From a virus, in the IMG/VR virus record IMGVR_UViG_3300007511_000007, positions 48,372 to 112,371 of that record: 64,000 nucleotides of DNA; one strand, written 5' to 3'. The translations under genes and the position numbers were made by a program. Below the pieces are notes generated by a model. That model saw only the letters and a program-made list of their open reading frames with translations. It was not told where the DNA came from and made no database searches. Positions 18,445 through 26,342 of this stretch are shown in pieces (within the stretch, counting starts at the first letter, position 1; each line of letters starts with the position of its first letter).

Positions 18445-19038
18445 CTACACCTTGAGAGGTGCGCCCGTGTCATCGAAGAGACGTTCCAGAACGTAGTCCT
18501 CTCCATCCTTCTGGAAAGACCACAGGTCTTGGGTGGCCTTGTGTACCAAGTCCTCCTCACTGGTCTTATCAAAGAACTGTGAAATGTCCCCGAGGTTGCT
18601 GGTAACAATTCTGAAGTTACTGGCGGTCTTCATTGTGCTCGGGGCAAGCCTGAGATGCTCCGGGTGCATCGTCCTGAATTCCCCGTCATCCCAGCTTACA
18701 AAAACTCGGCCATTGAAATGCGTGGTATCGCCATCTGCGGTACGAACCGCCACAATGGTGCCTAACACATGAGGCTCGGGCACATTGTCATAAGTCAGCA
18801 GGGAACCAACGTTCGAGGTAAAGGACACTCTGGTACCCGCAACAGCATCAAGAGACAATGCATTGGCGGCCCTGGCCTGATCGGTAAGATCTCGCAACGA
18901 AGTTGAATGGCTCCCCTCAAGTTGCCTCCCATCCATGCGAGTTTCCTGCGCCTCAGCCAAATGCTCCGTGAAGGTGTCGCCCCCGGTAGGAACAAAAGAC
19001 CCGGTGATAAATTGATCCCAGTATTCGTCGTGGCTCAT
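18445..19038 (-). CDS. SH3-like (KOW-type) domain protein of the virion block
   Basis: I chose the start at 19038, which directly follows the upstream gene and gives 197 residues; a longer in-frame start would run 130 bases into that gene. Residues about 70-130 form a small beta-barrel-type domain with VGSLLTYDNVPEPHVLGTIV, then GRVFVSWDDGEFRTMHPEHL, resembling SH3/KOW folds that bind nucleic acid or protein. A KTAS peptide follows the domain. The C-terminal 50 residues are acidic and mixed. The molecular role is unknown. Confidence 0.72.
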   Translation of the reverse strand: MSHDEYWDQFITGSFVPTGGDTFTEHLAEAQETRMDGRQLEGSHSTSLRDLTDQARAANALSLDAVAGTRVSFTSNVGSLLTYDNVPEPHVLGTIVAVRTADGDTTHFNGRVFVSWDDGEFRTMHPEHLRLAPSTMKTASNFRIVTSNLGDISQFFDKTSEEDLVHKATQDLWSFQKDGEDYVLERLFDDTGAPLKV

Positions 19039-19039
19039 G

Positions 19040-19414
19040 TTAATGCCCCCATCCTGCTGCTGTTTGCGACTTCGGTTTGCCATCCCACGGATACGCCGAA
19101 GCGTAACTAGCGATGTTGAGATATGGCTCGTCTCGATACACCTTCGGGAATTTTCGCAGAGCTTTTCCAACGAACTTGCCTTTCACGGGGACGACATAAT
19201 CAGCCCCTCGTACTTCTCTCACGACCTTATTGGCCACTTTGCGGATAGCAATCGATTTGGCTCCGACCTTCACCACCTGATAGTAGTCGATGTTTGTCTG
19301 ATTGTATCCAAAACTGGCGACAAAAATGTCTCCGACCTGAATCATCTTGATAGCTTCCGTGGGAGCATTACTCAGCAACCACCTTCTAGCCACTCTCTGA
19401 AACTGGTTATTCAT
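19040..19414 (-). CDS. Tagged small protein with GDIF...AYPWDGKP fold
   Basis: In this 124-residue protein the N-terminal RVARRWLLSN is a VAxRYL-type tag. The remainder has the signature IQVGDIFVASFGYNQTNIDY...YQVV and ends SYASAYPWDGKPK, a small beta-rich family I know from phages and plasmids but whose function is not established. Its start overlaps the homing endonuclease stop (TGAATGA), so it became coupled to that element. The neighbouring gene at 20159 ends with a similar IKVGDIFYS stretch, hinting at local duplication. Confidence 0.8.
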   Translation of the reverse strand: MNNQFQRVARRWLLSNAPTEAIKMIQVGDIFVASFGYNQTNIDYYQVVKVGAKSIAIRKVANKVVREVRGADYVVPVKGKFVGKALRKFPKVYRDEPYLNIASYASAYPWDGKPKSQTAAGWGH

Positions 19415-20166
19415 TCAGCCCTCTCAGTCAGAGACGCTCGCCAACCCTTCGCAAGCTCCCGTTTACCGCCCACTAAGCTACTAACCATAGACGCAGAAAC
19501 GCCATGAGTACGGATAAATTCTTGTCGGGTACCACAAAAAACATCGTCCGAAACCTCATGCGAAAAACAATACGTCTGGTGATCGTAGTTTGGGTTCCTC
19601 TCCCCGACGTGATTGTGTTTTCCTTTACCGCTTTCACTCATCTTCTCCCGGGTTGCATGGGATCTCTTTCTACCTCTCTGGGCATCACCGATCTTCTTCC
19701 TGGTTTCCTCACTGTGGACTCTCGTAGCAGAAAACTCCCCCACCTTTCTACGCATCTCTGCGCTGTATTCCCGTCTTCTATTCGCTGCCCCGATCTTTTT
19801 CTTGTGGGCTTCTGTGAACTTCCGCCCTTTCAATGCGACACTGATCTTCTCAATCGCTTCCGGGCTAGGTCTGCCCCCATCAGGGGCATAATTCAAATTG
19901 TAGTTTGTTTCGGGCTGCTGCTCACAAATAGTCAAATACTTCTGCTCAACACTGTGCAAGTCTCTCTCGGGCACCTTCTCCAATACCACAAACTCAAAAG
20001 CCTCTTTGCCGTACTTATGCCACGCAGCAGTCAAATGACTATTGTGGTGCTCTCTCCTGCACAACTCATACTGATGTCGGCTCCATCGAACCCTCAGATT
20101 CTTGGTGCTGCCGACATAGTATTTGCCGTTTTTCCTGTTCACAATCTTGTAAATACCACTAGCCAT
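19411..20166 (-). CDS. GIY-YIG homing endonuclease with NUMOD3 repeats
   Basis: This is a 251-residue free-standing homing endonuclease. The GIY-YIG nuclease core is SGIYKIVNRKNGKYYVGST with the conserved Arg in LRVRWSRHQYEL and a Glu in SVEQKYL. It is followed by short repeated DNA-binding NUMOD3 motifs (SPEAIEKISVALKG, TEAHKKKIG, HSEETRKKIGDAQRG, SHATREKMSESGKG) and a C-terminal HTH-like segment GVSASMVSSLVGGKRE. I chose the ATG at 20166. The gene overlaps both neighbours by 8 and 4 bases, so it has been fitted into the operon without breaking them visibly. Confidence 0.93.
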   Translation of the reverse strand: MASGIYKIVNRKNGKYYVGSTKNLRVRWSRHQYELCRREHHNSHLTAAWHKYGKEAFEFVVLEKVPERDLHSVEQKYLTICEQQPETNYNLNYAPDGGRPSPEAIEKISVALKGRKFTEAHKKKIGAANRRREYSAEMRRKVGEFSATRVHSEETRKKIGDAQRGRKRSHATREKMSESGKGKHNHVGERNPNYDHQTYCFSHEVSDDVFCGTRQEFIRTHGVSASMVSSLVGGKRELAKGWRASLTERAE

Positions 20167-20983
20167 AGCAGTCTTCCTTTGAATCTCGGAGCAATGGCAC
20201 AATGAAAACCCTTGTCTCGGGGTTCTTCTGCGCTACTTTGACTAATGCTTCTCTCAAACAAGAATAGAAGATGTCCCCCACTTTGATTCCCATTGTGGGA
20301 TCATCGGCCAGTTTCTGCTTCGCTGTAGTCCACCTCTCTGCAACAATTCCTGCGGCCTTATCGAGTTTCGCCAAATACTGTTTGGCGATGTTGTCATACT
20401 CACTTTTGGAGGTTTTGAGGATCAACCCGTCCTCGTAGTTGCGCTGGTTCAGCCGGAAGAGACCACTATACTTGTAGGATCTGAAGATGATGCTGTCCCT
20501 CGTTACCTTCGAAACCAACCCCATGTCCCCTACCTTGAACTGATATCCGCGCCCAAAGGACATATCAGAAGTGAATTTGAAAGTGTCTCCCACTTTGAGG
20601 GGGTCAGGGATCGTCACGCCTGAGGCAAGGTACTTCTGATACTCACGATTTCCTTTTACAGCCCTAGCCACGGACGCCGCACTCATCCGACCCGAACCAA
20701 CCTTGTTATAGAGAGGAATCCACTCCGGGTTTTCATGAAACGGGAGTGCCCAATTCTCATCTTCTTCGAACCAGTAGTAGCCGCCCTGTTTGATTGCACA
20801 CTTCAATGCGGCCGGGGATAGCTTCTTTCGGGCCAACCCTTGAGCGACTCCGATACCCCCATGTCCCGCAGTATGCACTTCATTCAAACCACGACCAATG
20901 AGATACATGGTCTGGACTTTCCCCCATGGAGAATTCGGGGCTTTCCGATCATAATCGTCCCAATCTCGACGTTTCTGCGACAT
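20159..20983 (-). CDS. DUF7007-like protein with SH3-like and EKPELR-type segments
   Basis: In this 274-residue protein, residues 17-90 (SPWGKVQTMYLIGRGL, HTAGHGGIGVA, GGYYWFEEDENWALPF) resemble DUF7007, a domain found in polyvalent phage and conjugative-element proteins. A small beta domain follows (KVGDTFKF...KVGDMGLVSKV). Near the end, IKVGDIFYS runs straight into LREALVKVAQKNPETRVFIV, a diverged copy of the C-terminal motif shared with two other proteins. It ends in a short tail overlapping the GIY-YIG gene. The ending looks like a fusion of two modules, possibly made when the endonuclease arrived. The function is unknown. Confidence 0.75.
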   Translation of the reverse strand: MSQKRRDWDDYDRKAPNSPWGKVQTMYLIGRGLNEVHTAGHGGIGVAQGLARKKLSPAALKCAIKQGGYYWFEEDENWALPFHENPEWIPLYNKVGSGRMSAASVARAVKGNREYQKYLASGVTIPDPLKVGDTFKFTSDMSFGRGYQFKVGDMGLVSKVTRDSIIFRSYKYSGLFRLNQRNYEDGLILKTSKSEYDNIAKQYLAKLDKAAGIVAERWTTAKQKLADDPTMGIKVGDIFYSCLREALVKVAQKNPETRVFIVPLLRDSKEDCYG

Positions 20984-20986
20984 CTC

Positions 20987-22273
20987 TTAACCTCCCTGCA
21001 TCACACAATACGTGACATTCAAAGTTTGGGCGACGCCAAAGCTCACGGTGAATCCAGTGGCAAGCTTCCCTGTCACCGCAGGAAAAGCACCCCCTGCAGG
21101 GGCACCACTCACATCAAGTGCAACCGTATAGTTCGCATCCAACCTTTCCCATGGAAGAATTACAGGCTTTGACGCTTCCACGGCAAACGCCAGTGTCCCC
21201 CGGAGGACTGATTCATTCACTTTGCCTCCCCCAGCCGAGACTCCTGTTCGACAGGAGGAGTTCATAGTCAATTCAGTCCCGGCACCCACTGTGAGATTCT
21301 GAAAGGTCGAATGGTTAATTGTCCCGGTCCGATCCCCACTCAAAGCAAAGTGAGCCATACTGGGGCAACCATTGACAGCCAACACACCAGCACCTGAAAG
21401 AGTACAAGACAGGTTTCCAACCGTTCTACACTCTCCAATCGCATAGGATGAACCCACAGTGATCGGCTTCGTGGCCGCAGCATTGTCGTAGTCCAATTGG
21501 AGATGGTTGACCGCGTCGACTTCCGAGAGGTTGAATTCCGCAACCTCCTCAATCAAAGAGATCGAATCCGCATCGCTCCATTTCCACGAGCCACCTTGCA
21601 CGTAAAGATGATTGATGGCATCCGCACGAATCTGGTACCCGCCGACTCCCCGTGCTCGAATCATGCAGTCAATGATCCTGATGCCGCCAGTACCATAAAG
21701 GACACCGACTGCGGTATCCACAAGACCGACGCTGGTTGCATTTACACCGCCGCCCTGAGTGATCCTCACGCACGCGCCTGTGTCGCCTGCGGGTGTGTGC
21801 GAATTTGTAATGATAAGGTTCTGAAGGATACACTGCTTCGGGACGAAGTTGCCCGAAGATTGGATCGTCAAGGTATTGGAGGCATTGACGTTGGGGGTGT
21901 CTTCATGTGCCGATTGAATTGTAGGCCAACCAATTCCCATGAGATGCACACCATCTTTGGTGAGCGAGACATCTTCCTGATAGACCCCGGGCAGAATGAA
22001 GATAACAGCGGGAGCCGCTGCACTCGTAGTAGCCCCATTGACGGCATCAATAGCACTCTGAACCGTTGTATACTCAACGCCTGCGCCACCTTTCCCGACC
22101 ACGAAGACCTGAGTTCCTGATTTGATCCCCGCAAGCTGTGAGAGAGTCAGTGTCCCGGCAACTCCATCTGTGAACTGAAGAGAGTTATCACTGGCATTGC
22201 GAGTGATCGTGCGAGTCCCGGTGGAACCCGGTTCAATCTGTATCTGGTCTACCAACCACGGGTCTTGTGCCAT
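20987..22273 (-). CDS. Beta-helix tail spike or fibre protein
   Basis: This 428-residue protein has the alternating Gly/Asn/Ile-rich pattern of right-handed parallel beta-helices, with a pectate-lyase-like core: YTTVQSAIDAVNGA, IFILPGVYQEDVSL, LTIQSSGNF, IRIIDCMIRARG. Such proteins form trimeric spikes that bind or cleave surface polysaccharide. No catalytic residues can be assigned by eye. The C-terminus is a beta-rich globular region. It sits next to a lectin-like repeat protein, consistent with a host-recognition cluster. Confidence 0.85.
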   Translation of the reverse strand: MAQDPWLVDQIQIEPGSTGTRTITRNASDNSLQFTDGVAGTLTLSQLAGIKSGTQVFVVGKGGAGVEYTTVQSAIDAVNGATTSAAAPAVIFILPGVYQEDVSLTKDGVHLMGIGWPTIQSAHEDTPNVNASNTLTIQSSGNFVPKQCILQNLIITNSHTPAGDTGACVRITQGGGVNATSVGLVDTAVGVLYGTGGIRIIDCMIRARGVGGYQIRADAINHLYVQGGSWKWSDADSISLIEEVAEFNLSEVDAVNHLQLDYDNAAATKPITVGSSYAIGECRTVGNLSCTLSGAGVLAVNGCPSMAHFALSGDRTGTINHSTFQNLTVGAGTELTMNSSCRTGVSAGGGKVNESVLRGTLAFAVEASKPVILPWERLDANYTVALDVSGAPAGGAFPAVTGKLATGFTVSFGVAQTLNVTYCVMQGG

Positions 22274-22282
22274 TCGTTACCC

Positions 22283-22963
22283 CTACACAAACACATCATA
22301 GCCAACCACAGCCGTTTGCCCGACTCCGAGGGTAATCCCCAAAGTGGCCGTGAACCCTGTCTTCGATTGTGCTGAAATCTCTACCGGGAAAAATCCAACG
22401 GGACTTAATATCACCCGGTACTCGTCACTATTGAATGCCGCAGCAAACGTCACACTCTTTGATCCCGCATCCGCATCCGTGAACGTCAAGCTCCCGCCTG
22501 TCGTGCTAGTCTGTGAAGTCTTCTCCAACACCACATAGGCCACAGTGATCGGGACTGCGGGTGTCCCATAAGCCACCGGAGCCACAGCATTGAACCCAGC
22601 CGTGGTCTTGTCCTCAGTCGTGAGGATCGTTCCATCAGGCGTCGTGTATACAACCCGGTAGTTGGTGTTGTTCATCGCCGCACCGAAAACCACGGGTCTA
22701 CTCGTCTGCCCCGAGAACACAATGTTGCCGTTATCAATACTGGTTTCAGCAAGTAAATCCTCAGTCAGGTCTTTGGCGGTACCCATATCGTCAAGAACCG
22801 ACTGGGGAAGGGATGTCGTACTATCTCGGATGAGTCCCGTGGGGGCGATGATGTTCCGTACTGAGACCAGACCTTGCTCATCGACTACAATGTCGAAATA
22901 GTAGGCCACACCCCCTGATTCTGACTTGTAGGTATGCACTCCCAGAGTTCTTGTCAGAGCCAT
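22283..22963 (-). CDS. Virion surface protein with two H-type-lectin-like repeats
   Basis: In this 226-residue protein, two tandem beta modules of about 60 residues are seen: SRPVVFGAAMNNTNYRVVYT...TTAGFNAVAPV...ITVAYVVLE, and KSVTFAAAFNSDEYRVILSP...SKTGFTATLGI...TAVVGYDVFV. This pattern (F-x-A-x-F-x-x-x-Y-R-V, then T-x-x-G-F, then V-x-Y) is typical of H-type-lectin-like fibre-tip domains. The N-terminal 70 residues probably attach it to the virion. It lies upstream of the beta-helix gene, supporting an adsorption role. Confidence 0.78.
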   Translation of the reverse strand: MALTRTLGVHTYKSESGGVAYYFDIVVDEQGLVSVRNIIAPTGLIRDSTTSLPQSVLDDMGTAKDLTEDLLAETSIDNGNIVFSGQTSRPVVFGAAMNNTNYRVVYTTPDGTILTTEDKTTAGFNAVAPVAYGTPAVPITVAYVVLEKTSQTSTTGGSLTFTDADAGSKSVTFAAAFNSDEYRVILSPVGFFPVEISAQSKTGFTATLGITLGVGQTAVVGYDVFV

Positions 22964-22975
22964 GCGGCATTCTCC

Positions 22976-23281
22976 TTACCACAAACCTGTCGTGAGATAG
23001 CTACGTTTGAGGAACCATTTCTCCAGAGTCTTGAGAGCAGTTCGGTTACCAGACCAGAATTCAATGGAGTCGTAGTCTTCTTTGATCCCCAGGTCAGGAA
23101 TCGGGGAAACTCCTGCCATGGCTATTTTGCGATCCCGAAAAGAACGCAAAAGACCGGCCAGATTCTTGATTTCATGCCCATGGTACACCTTCAGCCGATA
23201 CTCGGCTCGGACTTCCGCTTCAAGAAACCTCTTGGCCACGGATTTCGCCATGACAACTCGGCGTTCAGAGGGTTTCGCCAT
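22976..23281 (-). CDS. Small N-terminally tagged protein
   Basis: The protein has 101 residues, from an ATG preceded by gaggtagc. The tag-like peptide KSVAKRFLEAE lies at residues 13-23, just after a short basic leader. The rest (GLLRSFRDRKIAMAGVSPIP, DYDSIEFWSGNRTALKTL) is mixed alpha/beta and unrecognised. The tag and location next to spike genes suggest a virion-associated or delivered protein; nothing more can be said. Confidence 0.75.
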   Translation of the reverse strand: MAKPSERRVVMAKSVAKRFLEAEVRAEYRLKVYHGHEIKNLAGLLRSFRDRKIAMAGVSPIPDLGIKEDYDSIEFWSGNRTALKTLEKWFLKRSYLTTGLW

Positions 23282-23342
23282 AACAGCTACCTCACAAACA
23301 ATTCTACTTGTTGGGAAAAAATAGAGGGATTAGTGGGCACCG

Positions 23343-23939
23343 CTATACGATGGCGTGAGTCACTTGCCTCTCAATCGGACTACGTTGAACCTCACGCAAG
23401 ATGTTGAGGTTCTTCGAGATCACATCGAAAACCCCAACATAGACTTTCATCCCTTTAGCTGCCCTGAGTTTCTTGATCGATCTGATAAACCGATGTCGTA
23501 CCAACCCTTGACTAACCCCTAATCGCTTGGCCACTTCTGATTGACAGGTGGTTTGGTACATCAAGGACATGATCTGGACATCCAAGGAATCCGGCAGCAC
23601 ATCTTCCAGGTCTTCTTCCATGTCTTCGATTTGAATATCAGGGAGTTGGAAGATGAATTGAATCCGGGCTGTGGCTCTTTGCAGCCGATAGCAAACGGTG
23701 GGCTGGGATACCCTGAAGATTTGCGCTATGTCTGTTTGTTTGAGGTGTCGGAAGAAATAGAGATCAATGAAGTCTGCCTCTCGGGGTGGAAGTTCATCCA
23801 TGATCCCGCGTATACGTTCAATCTTTCTTTTGTCTGCATCAGAGAGTTCAGTGAAGATCGAGTCCATAAAGCCTAAGCCATCTTCAGTGGAGAAGCGGGT
23901 TTCCATTTCAAAAGGATCTAACACATTACGACCCGCCAT
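23343..23939 (-). CDS. Sigma-factor-like protein with two region-4-type helix-turn-helix units
   Basis: This 198-residue protein has two helix-turn-helix blocks. Residues about 50-93 (LPPREADFIDLYFFRHLKQT, then DIAQIFRVSQPTVCYRL) match sigma-70 region 4, and residues about 117-160 (DVQIMSLMYQTTCQSEVAKR, then LGVSQGLVRHRF) repeat that design. No region 2 is evident, so it may act as an anti-repressor, an activator or a partial sigma rather than a full promoter-recognition factor. It overlaps the NusG-like gene by 14 bases. Its place between late and replication blocks fits a switch controlling late transcription. Confidence 0.8.
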   Translation of the reverse strand: MAGRNVLDPFEMETRFSTEDGLGFMDSIFTELSDADKRKIERIRGIMDELPPREADFIDLYFFRHLKQTDIAQIFRVSQPTVCYRLQRATARIQFIFQLPDIQIEDMEEDLEDVLPDSLDVQIMSLMYQTTCQSEVAKRLGVSQGLVRHRFIRSIKKLRAAKGMKVYVGVFDVISKNLNILREVQRSPIERQVTHAIV

Positions 23940-24471
23940 CTTCGGCCTCCACTAAAAACACACGAGGTATTTTCGCAATAATCTTCAAGGAACGCAAGTT
24001 GAAAAACACAAATGCGTGATCATCGTGCAAACCTAAGACCTCTCCACTCAGCTTTGAATACGTACCATCAACGATCTCTACATCCATCCCGGCTTCAATA
24101 CCCTCCGAGAGAATTTCCCTTAGTTTAAGGCGCATCTGATGAATACGTTGATTCGGGATTGTACTCAGGACTCGGACACCTGCAGCAGACATGCTGGTCA
24201 TGACTTTGTTGACGTAAGCTTTCTTCTCTAATCGGAAATACTCAGTTTCCTCTAACCCCGTGGCGATGAAAACGTAACCCTCCATCAAATGTGTTGTGAT
24301 TGTCTTTCCGTCTTTTCGGTAAGTTGTCGCGGGAACAAAGATTGGGTGTTCTTCAGAAAGGATCAGGTCTTTGCGGATACGGGTTTCAAGGGTACCATCG
24401 TCAACTTTGTTCTCCCCCGTCCGGGTGAGTTCCAAGACTACCCAAGTCTGGCCGTCCCTTATGTCCGCCAC
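23926..24471 (-). CDS. NusG-like transcription elongation/antitermination factor
   Basis: The protein has 181 residues, taking the GTG at 24471, which has gaggg upstream; a TTG at 24483 is the alternative. It resembles NusG: an NGN-like N-terminal domain (TWVVLELTRTGENKV...FVPATTYRKDGKTITTH, EGYVFIATG) and a C-terminal KOW-like part (EAGMDVEIVDGTYSKLSGEV, then ALVFF-type strand AFVFFNLRSLKIIAKI). Phage NusG relatives bind RNA polymerase and help it read through terminators. Its start lies inside the 3' end of the clamp-loader gene, so the two are coupled. Confidence 0.78.
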   Translation of the reverse strand: MADIRDGQTWVVLELTRTGENKVDDGTLETRIRKDLILSEEHPIFVPATTYRKDGKTITTHLMEGYVFIATGLEETEYFRLEKKAYVNKVMTSMSAAGVRVLSTIPNQRIHQMRLKLREILSEGIEAGMDVEIVDGTYSKLSGEVLGLHDDHAFVFFNLRSLKIIAKIPRVFLVEAEDGGS

Positions 24472-25849
24472 TGCTTCCCTCAAGTAACTCGTTCACTCGA
24501 AGCTCAAGAAGCGCACAGAATTGAGACAGGTCAAGACCAAACTGGGATGAACCTCCCACTGAATCTTGGGGGGTTCTTCTTTTCATGGCCCGTTTATCAA
24601 CAAACACTCCACCCACGGTAACTCCATGAGTCGCTGGTACTTTACCATCAGTCTTAGTGGTTTTCTCGCTTTTTTTCTCAACTTTTCCGGAAGGTTCCGA
24701 ATCTTGCTCCTCGAATACAGTCCCGGAAGCCCCCGAAACTACGGGTTGAAGAACAATGGGCACGCCCCCTTCCAGGGAGACTCCTTCCACGACCTTTGCC
24801 AGTTGAAGAACATCGCACTCCAATGTCGAAAGGTTAGACCGTCCGGGTCGAGAAGAAAGGAAACTGACAAAGTCAATCAACTGCCTGCCATAGTGGGTTC
24901 CCAACTCTTCGACTCTTGGCCGATCCCAGTACACCGGAATCGAACTTACCCCCAGATAAGACTTGTAAGCCACCATGAAAAGCTCCGCGAGTTTCTCATA
25001 GCAGGTGACCGGGGAAATCCGCTGATTCAAAGTCTTGAGAGACTCAGCGATTTTCTTGGCGTCAGATCCAATGCTTTCAGCCAGATCGAGGTACACCGAA
25101 TGCAAATCCAAATGGAGGAACTTGTCAGTATGTACCCTGCTTACAGCCCCCATACGTGCGATCCCCTCGACAGCTTTGATCGCATCACGGATATGCGACT
25201 CACACACTTCCGCAATCAAAGGTAATGCTTCAGCTTCATACTCGAATTTCTCTTGTTCGCAGATATGCTGCAACCTTTCTGCGATCACCTTGGGCTTCAG
25301 GGTCTCGATCACAAAGGCCGGGGCACAACGAGACAAAACCGTTGACCGCATCTTCTCCGGTTCCGTCGTACAAAAGATGCAAACCAACTTCCGATCCTTA
25401 GTCTTGGCCTGACACTCTTCCATAGGCTTGAGCATCGAATCCAAAGCCCCTTTTGTGAGAGCATGGGATTCATCAAAGAGATACAGCCGCCGCTTTCCTG
25501 AGAAGCTGCAATACTGAATCTCTTCCTTGATCTTCCGAAGCTCCTCTTTCCCCGAATTGGTTGCCGCATCCACCTCGACAAAGGTCTCGCTTTGTCCCTG
25601 CTCAAGGATCGTTTTACAGGTCGTACATTGGTTACACGGATCACCCTCAGGAGAAAGATGGCTGCAGAGCATCGCTCTGGCCAAAATTCTCCCAAGGGTT
25701 GTCTTCCCGCTACCGAAGGGGCCAGCAAACAGATACGACTGTTGAAACGCCTCGCCCTTTTTCAGAATCTGACGCAAGATGGCGATGGTACCATCCTGCC
25801 CCAAAACGTCTGCAAACGTTTCCGGACGGTATTTGATGTCAAGACTCAT
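24401..25849 (-). CDS. dnaX: DnaX-like clamp loader ATPase (gamma/tau type)
   Basis: This 482-residue protein opens with the DnaX signature YRPETFADVLGQDGTIAIL. The AAA+ module has Walker A GPFGSGKTT (about 44-52), a four-cysteine zinc motif (CSHL...CNQCTTC), Walker B-like LYLFDESHAL, sensor 1 in CIFCTTEPEK and the arginine-finger SRC motif (STVLSRC). The C-terminal 120 residues are Ser/Gly/Lys-rich and extended. With the delta and delta-prime candidates at 43712-45264 it would load the phage sliding clamp (28701-29852). Its start overlaps the upstream stop (TAATG). Confidence 0.94.
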   Translation of the reverse strand: MSLDIKYRPETFADVLGQDGTIAILRQILKKGEAFQQSYLFAGPFGSGKTTLGRILARAMLCSHLSPEGDPCNQCTTCKTILEQGQSETFVEVDAATNSGKEELRKIKEEIQYCSFSGKRRLYLFDESHALTKGALDSMLKPMEECQAKTKDRKLVCIFCTTEPEKMRSTVLSRCAPAFVIETLKPKVIAERLQHICEQEKFEYEAEALPLIAEVCESHIRDAIKAVEGIARMGAVSRVHTDKFLHLDLHSVYLDLAESIGSDAKKIAESLKTLNQRISPVTCYEKLAELFMVAYKSYLGVSSIPVYWDRPRVEELGTHYGRQLIDFVSFLSSRPGRSNLSTLECDVLQLAKVVEGVSLEGGVPIVLQPVVSGASGTVFEEQDSEPSGKVEKKSEKTTKTDGKVPATHGVTVGGVFVDKRAMKRRTPQDSVGGSSQFGLDLSQFCALLELRVNELLEGSSGGHKGRPDLGSLGTHPDGGEQS

Positions 25850-26331
25850 TACGCCTCTTCGGGATCACCGTCCTCGTTCTCTTCATCCCCGAACAACTGT
25901 TCGATGATGCTCTGTCCTTCCTCGTCGTCTGCGGGGGGAGTTCTCCAGACGCCGTGCCGTTCGATCTCTGCGAAGTAGGCCGAGAAATCCGGGGGCACGA
26001 GGTAATACTTCATCTCTGCCGTCTGCGGATCTTCGTCCCCTTTCATGGAACAGAGGTGATGATCGACCAGGGCAAACTGCTGCTTCTGAGTGAGATCATC
26101 CCACTCATCCGAGGCCAACTCCATCACGAACACGTATTCTGTGTCCCCCAACACGTTGACCAACGGCGGGGCTTTCTTGCTCTTACCCAGGATCGCTCGC
26201 CCGCCCGCTTTGGTTGCCTTCTCCTTGAACACAATCGCAATCTCGGCATTGGCCAGATGGGGATGATACTTGGACACCAGATCCAGCATGATGTCTCTTA
26301 CTTCGTCTCCTGCTTTCCACATGCTTCCCAT
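25849..26331 (-). CDS. Putative phage metallopeptidase-family protein with altered active site
   Basis: This 160-residue protein follows the PhageMetallopep pattern: AEIAIVFKEKATKAGGRAIL, a W-D-x-L-T-x-x-Q-x-x-A-L-V-D block, and ERHGVW near the C-terminus. Where the family usually reads DHELCH, this one reads DHHLCSM (residues 90-96), so the presumed catalytic Glu is His and a metal-binding His is Ser. It is therefore probably inactive or uses another chemistry. The C-terminus is very acidic. It is coupled to dnaX, so the role may lie in replication rather than proteolysis. Confidence 0.75.
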   Translation of the reverse strand: MGSMWKAGDEVRDIMLDLVSKYHPHLANAEIAIVFKEKATKAGGRAILGKSKKAPPLVNVLGDTEYVFVMELASDEWDDLTQKQQFALVDHHLCSMKGDEDPQTAEMKYYLVPPDFSAYFAEIERHGVWRTPPADDEEGQSIIEQLFGDEENEDGDPEEA

Positions 26332-26342
26332 AGGTTCCTCCT

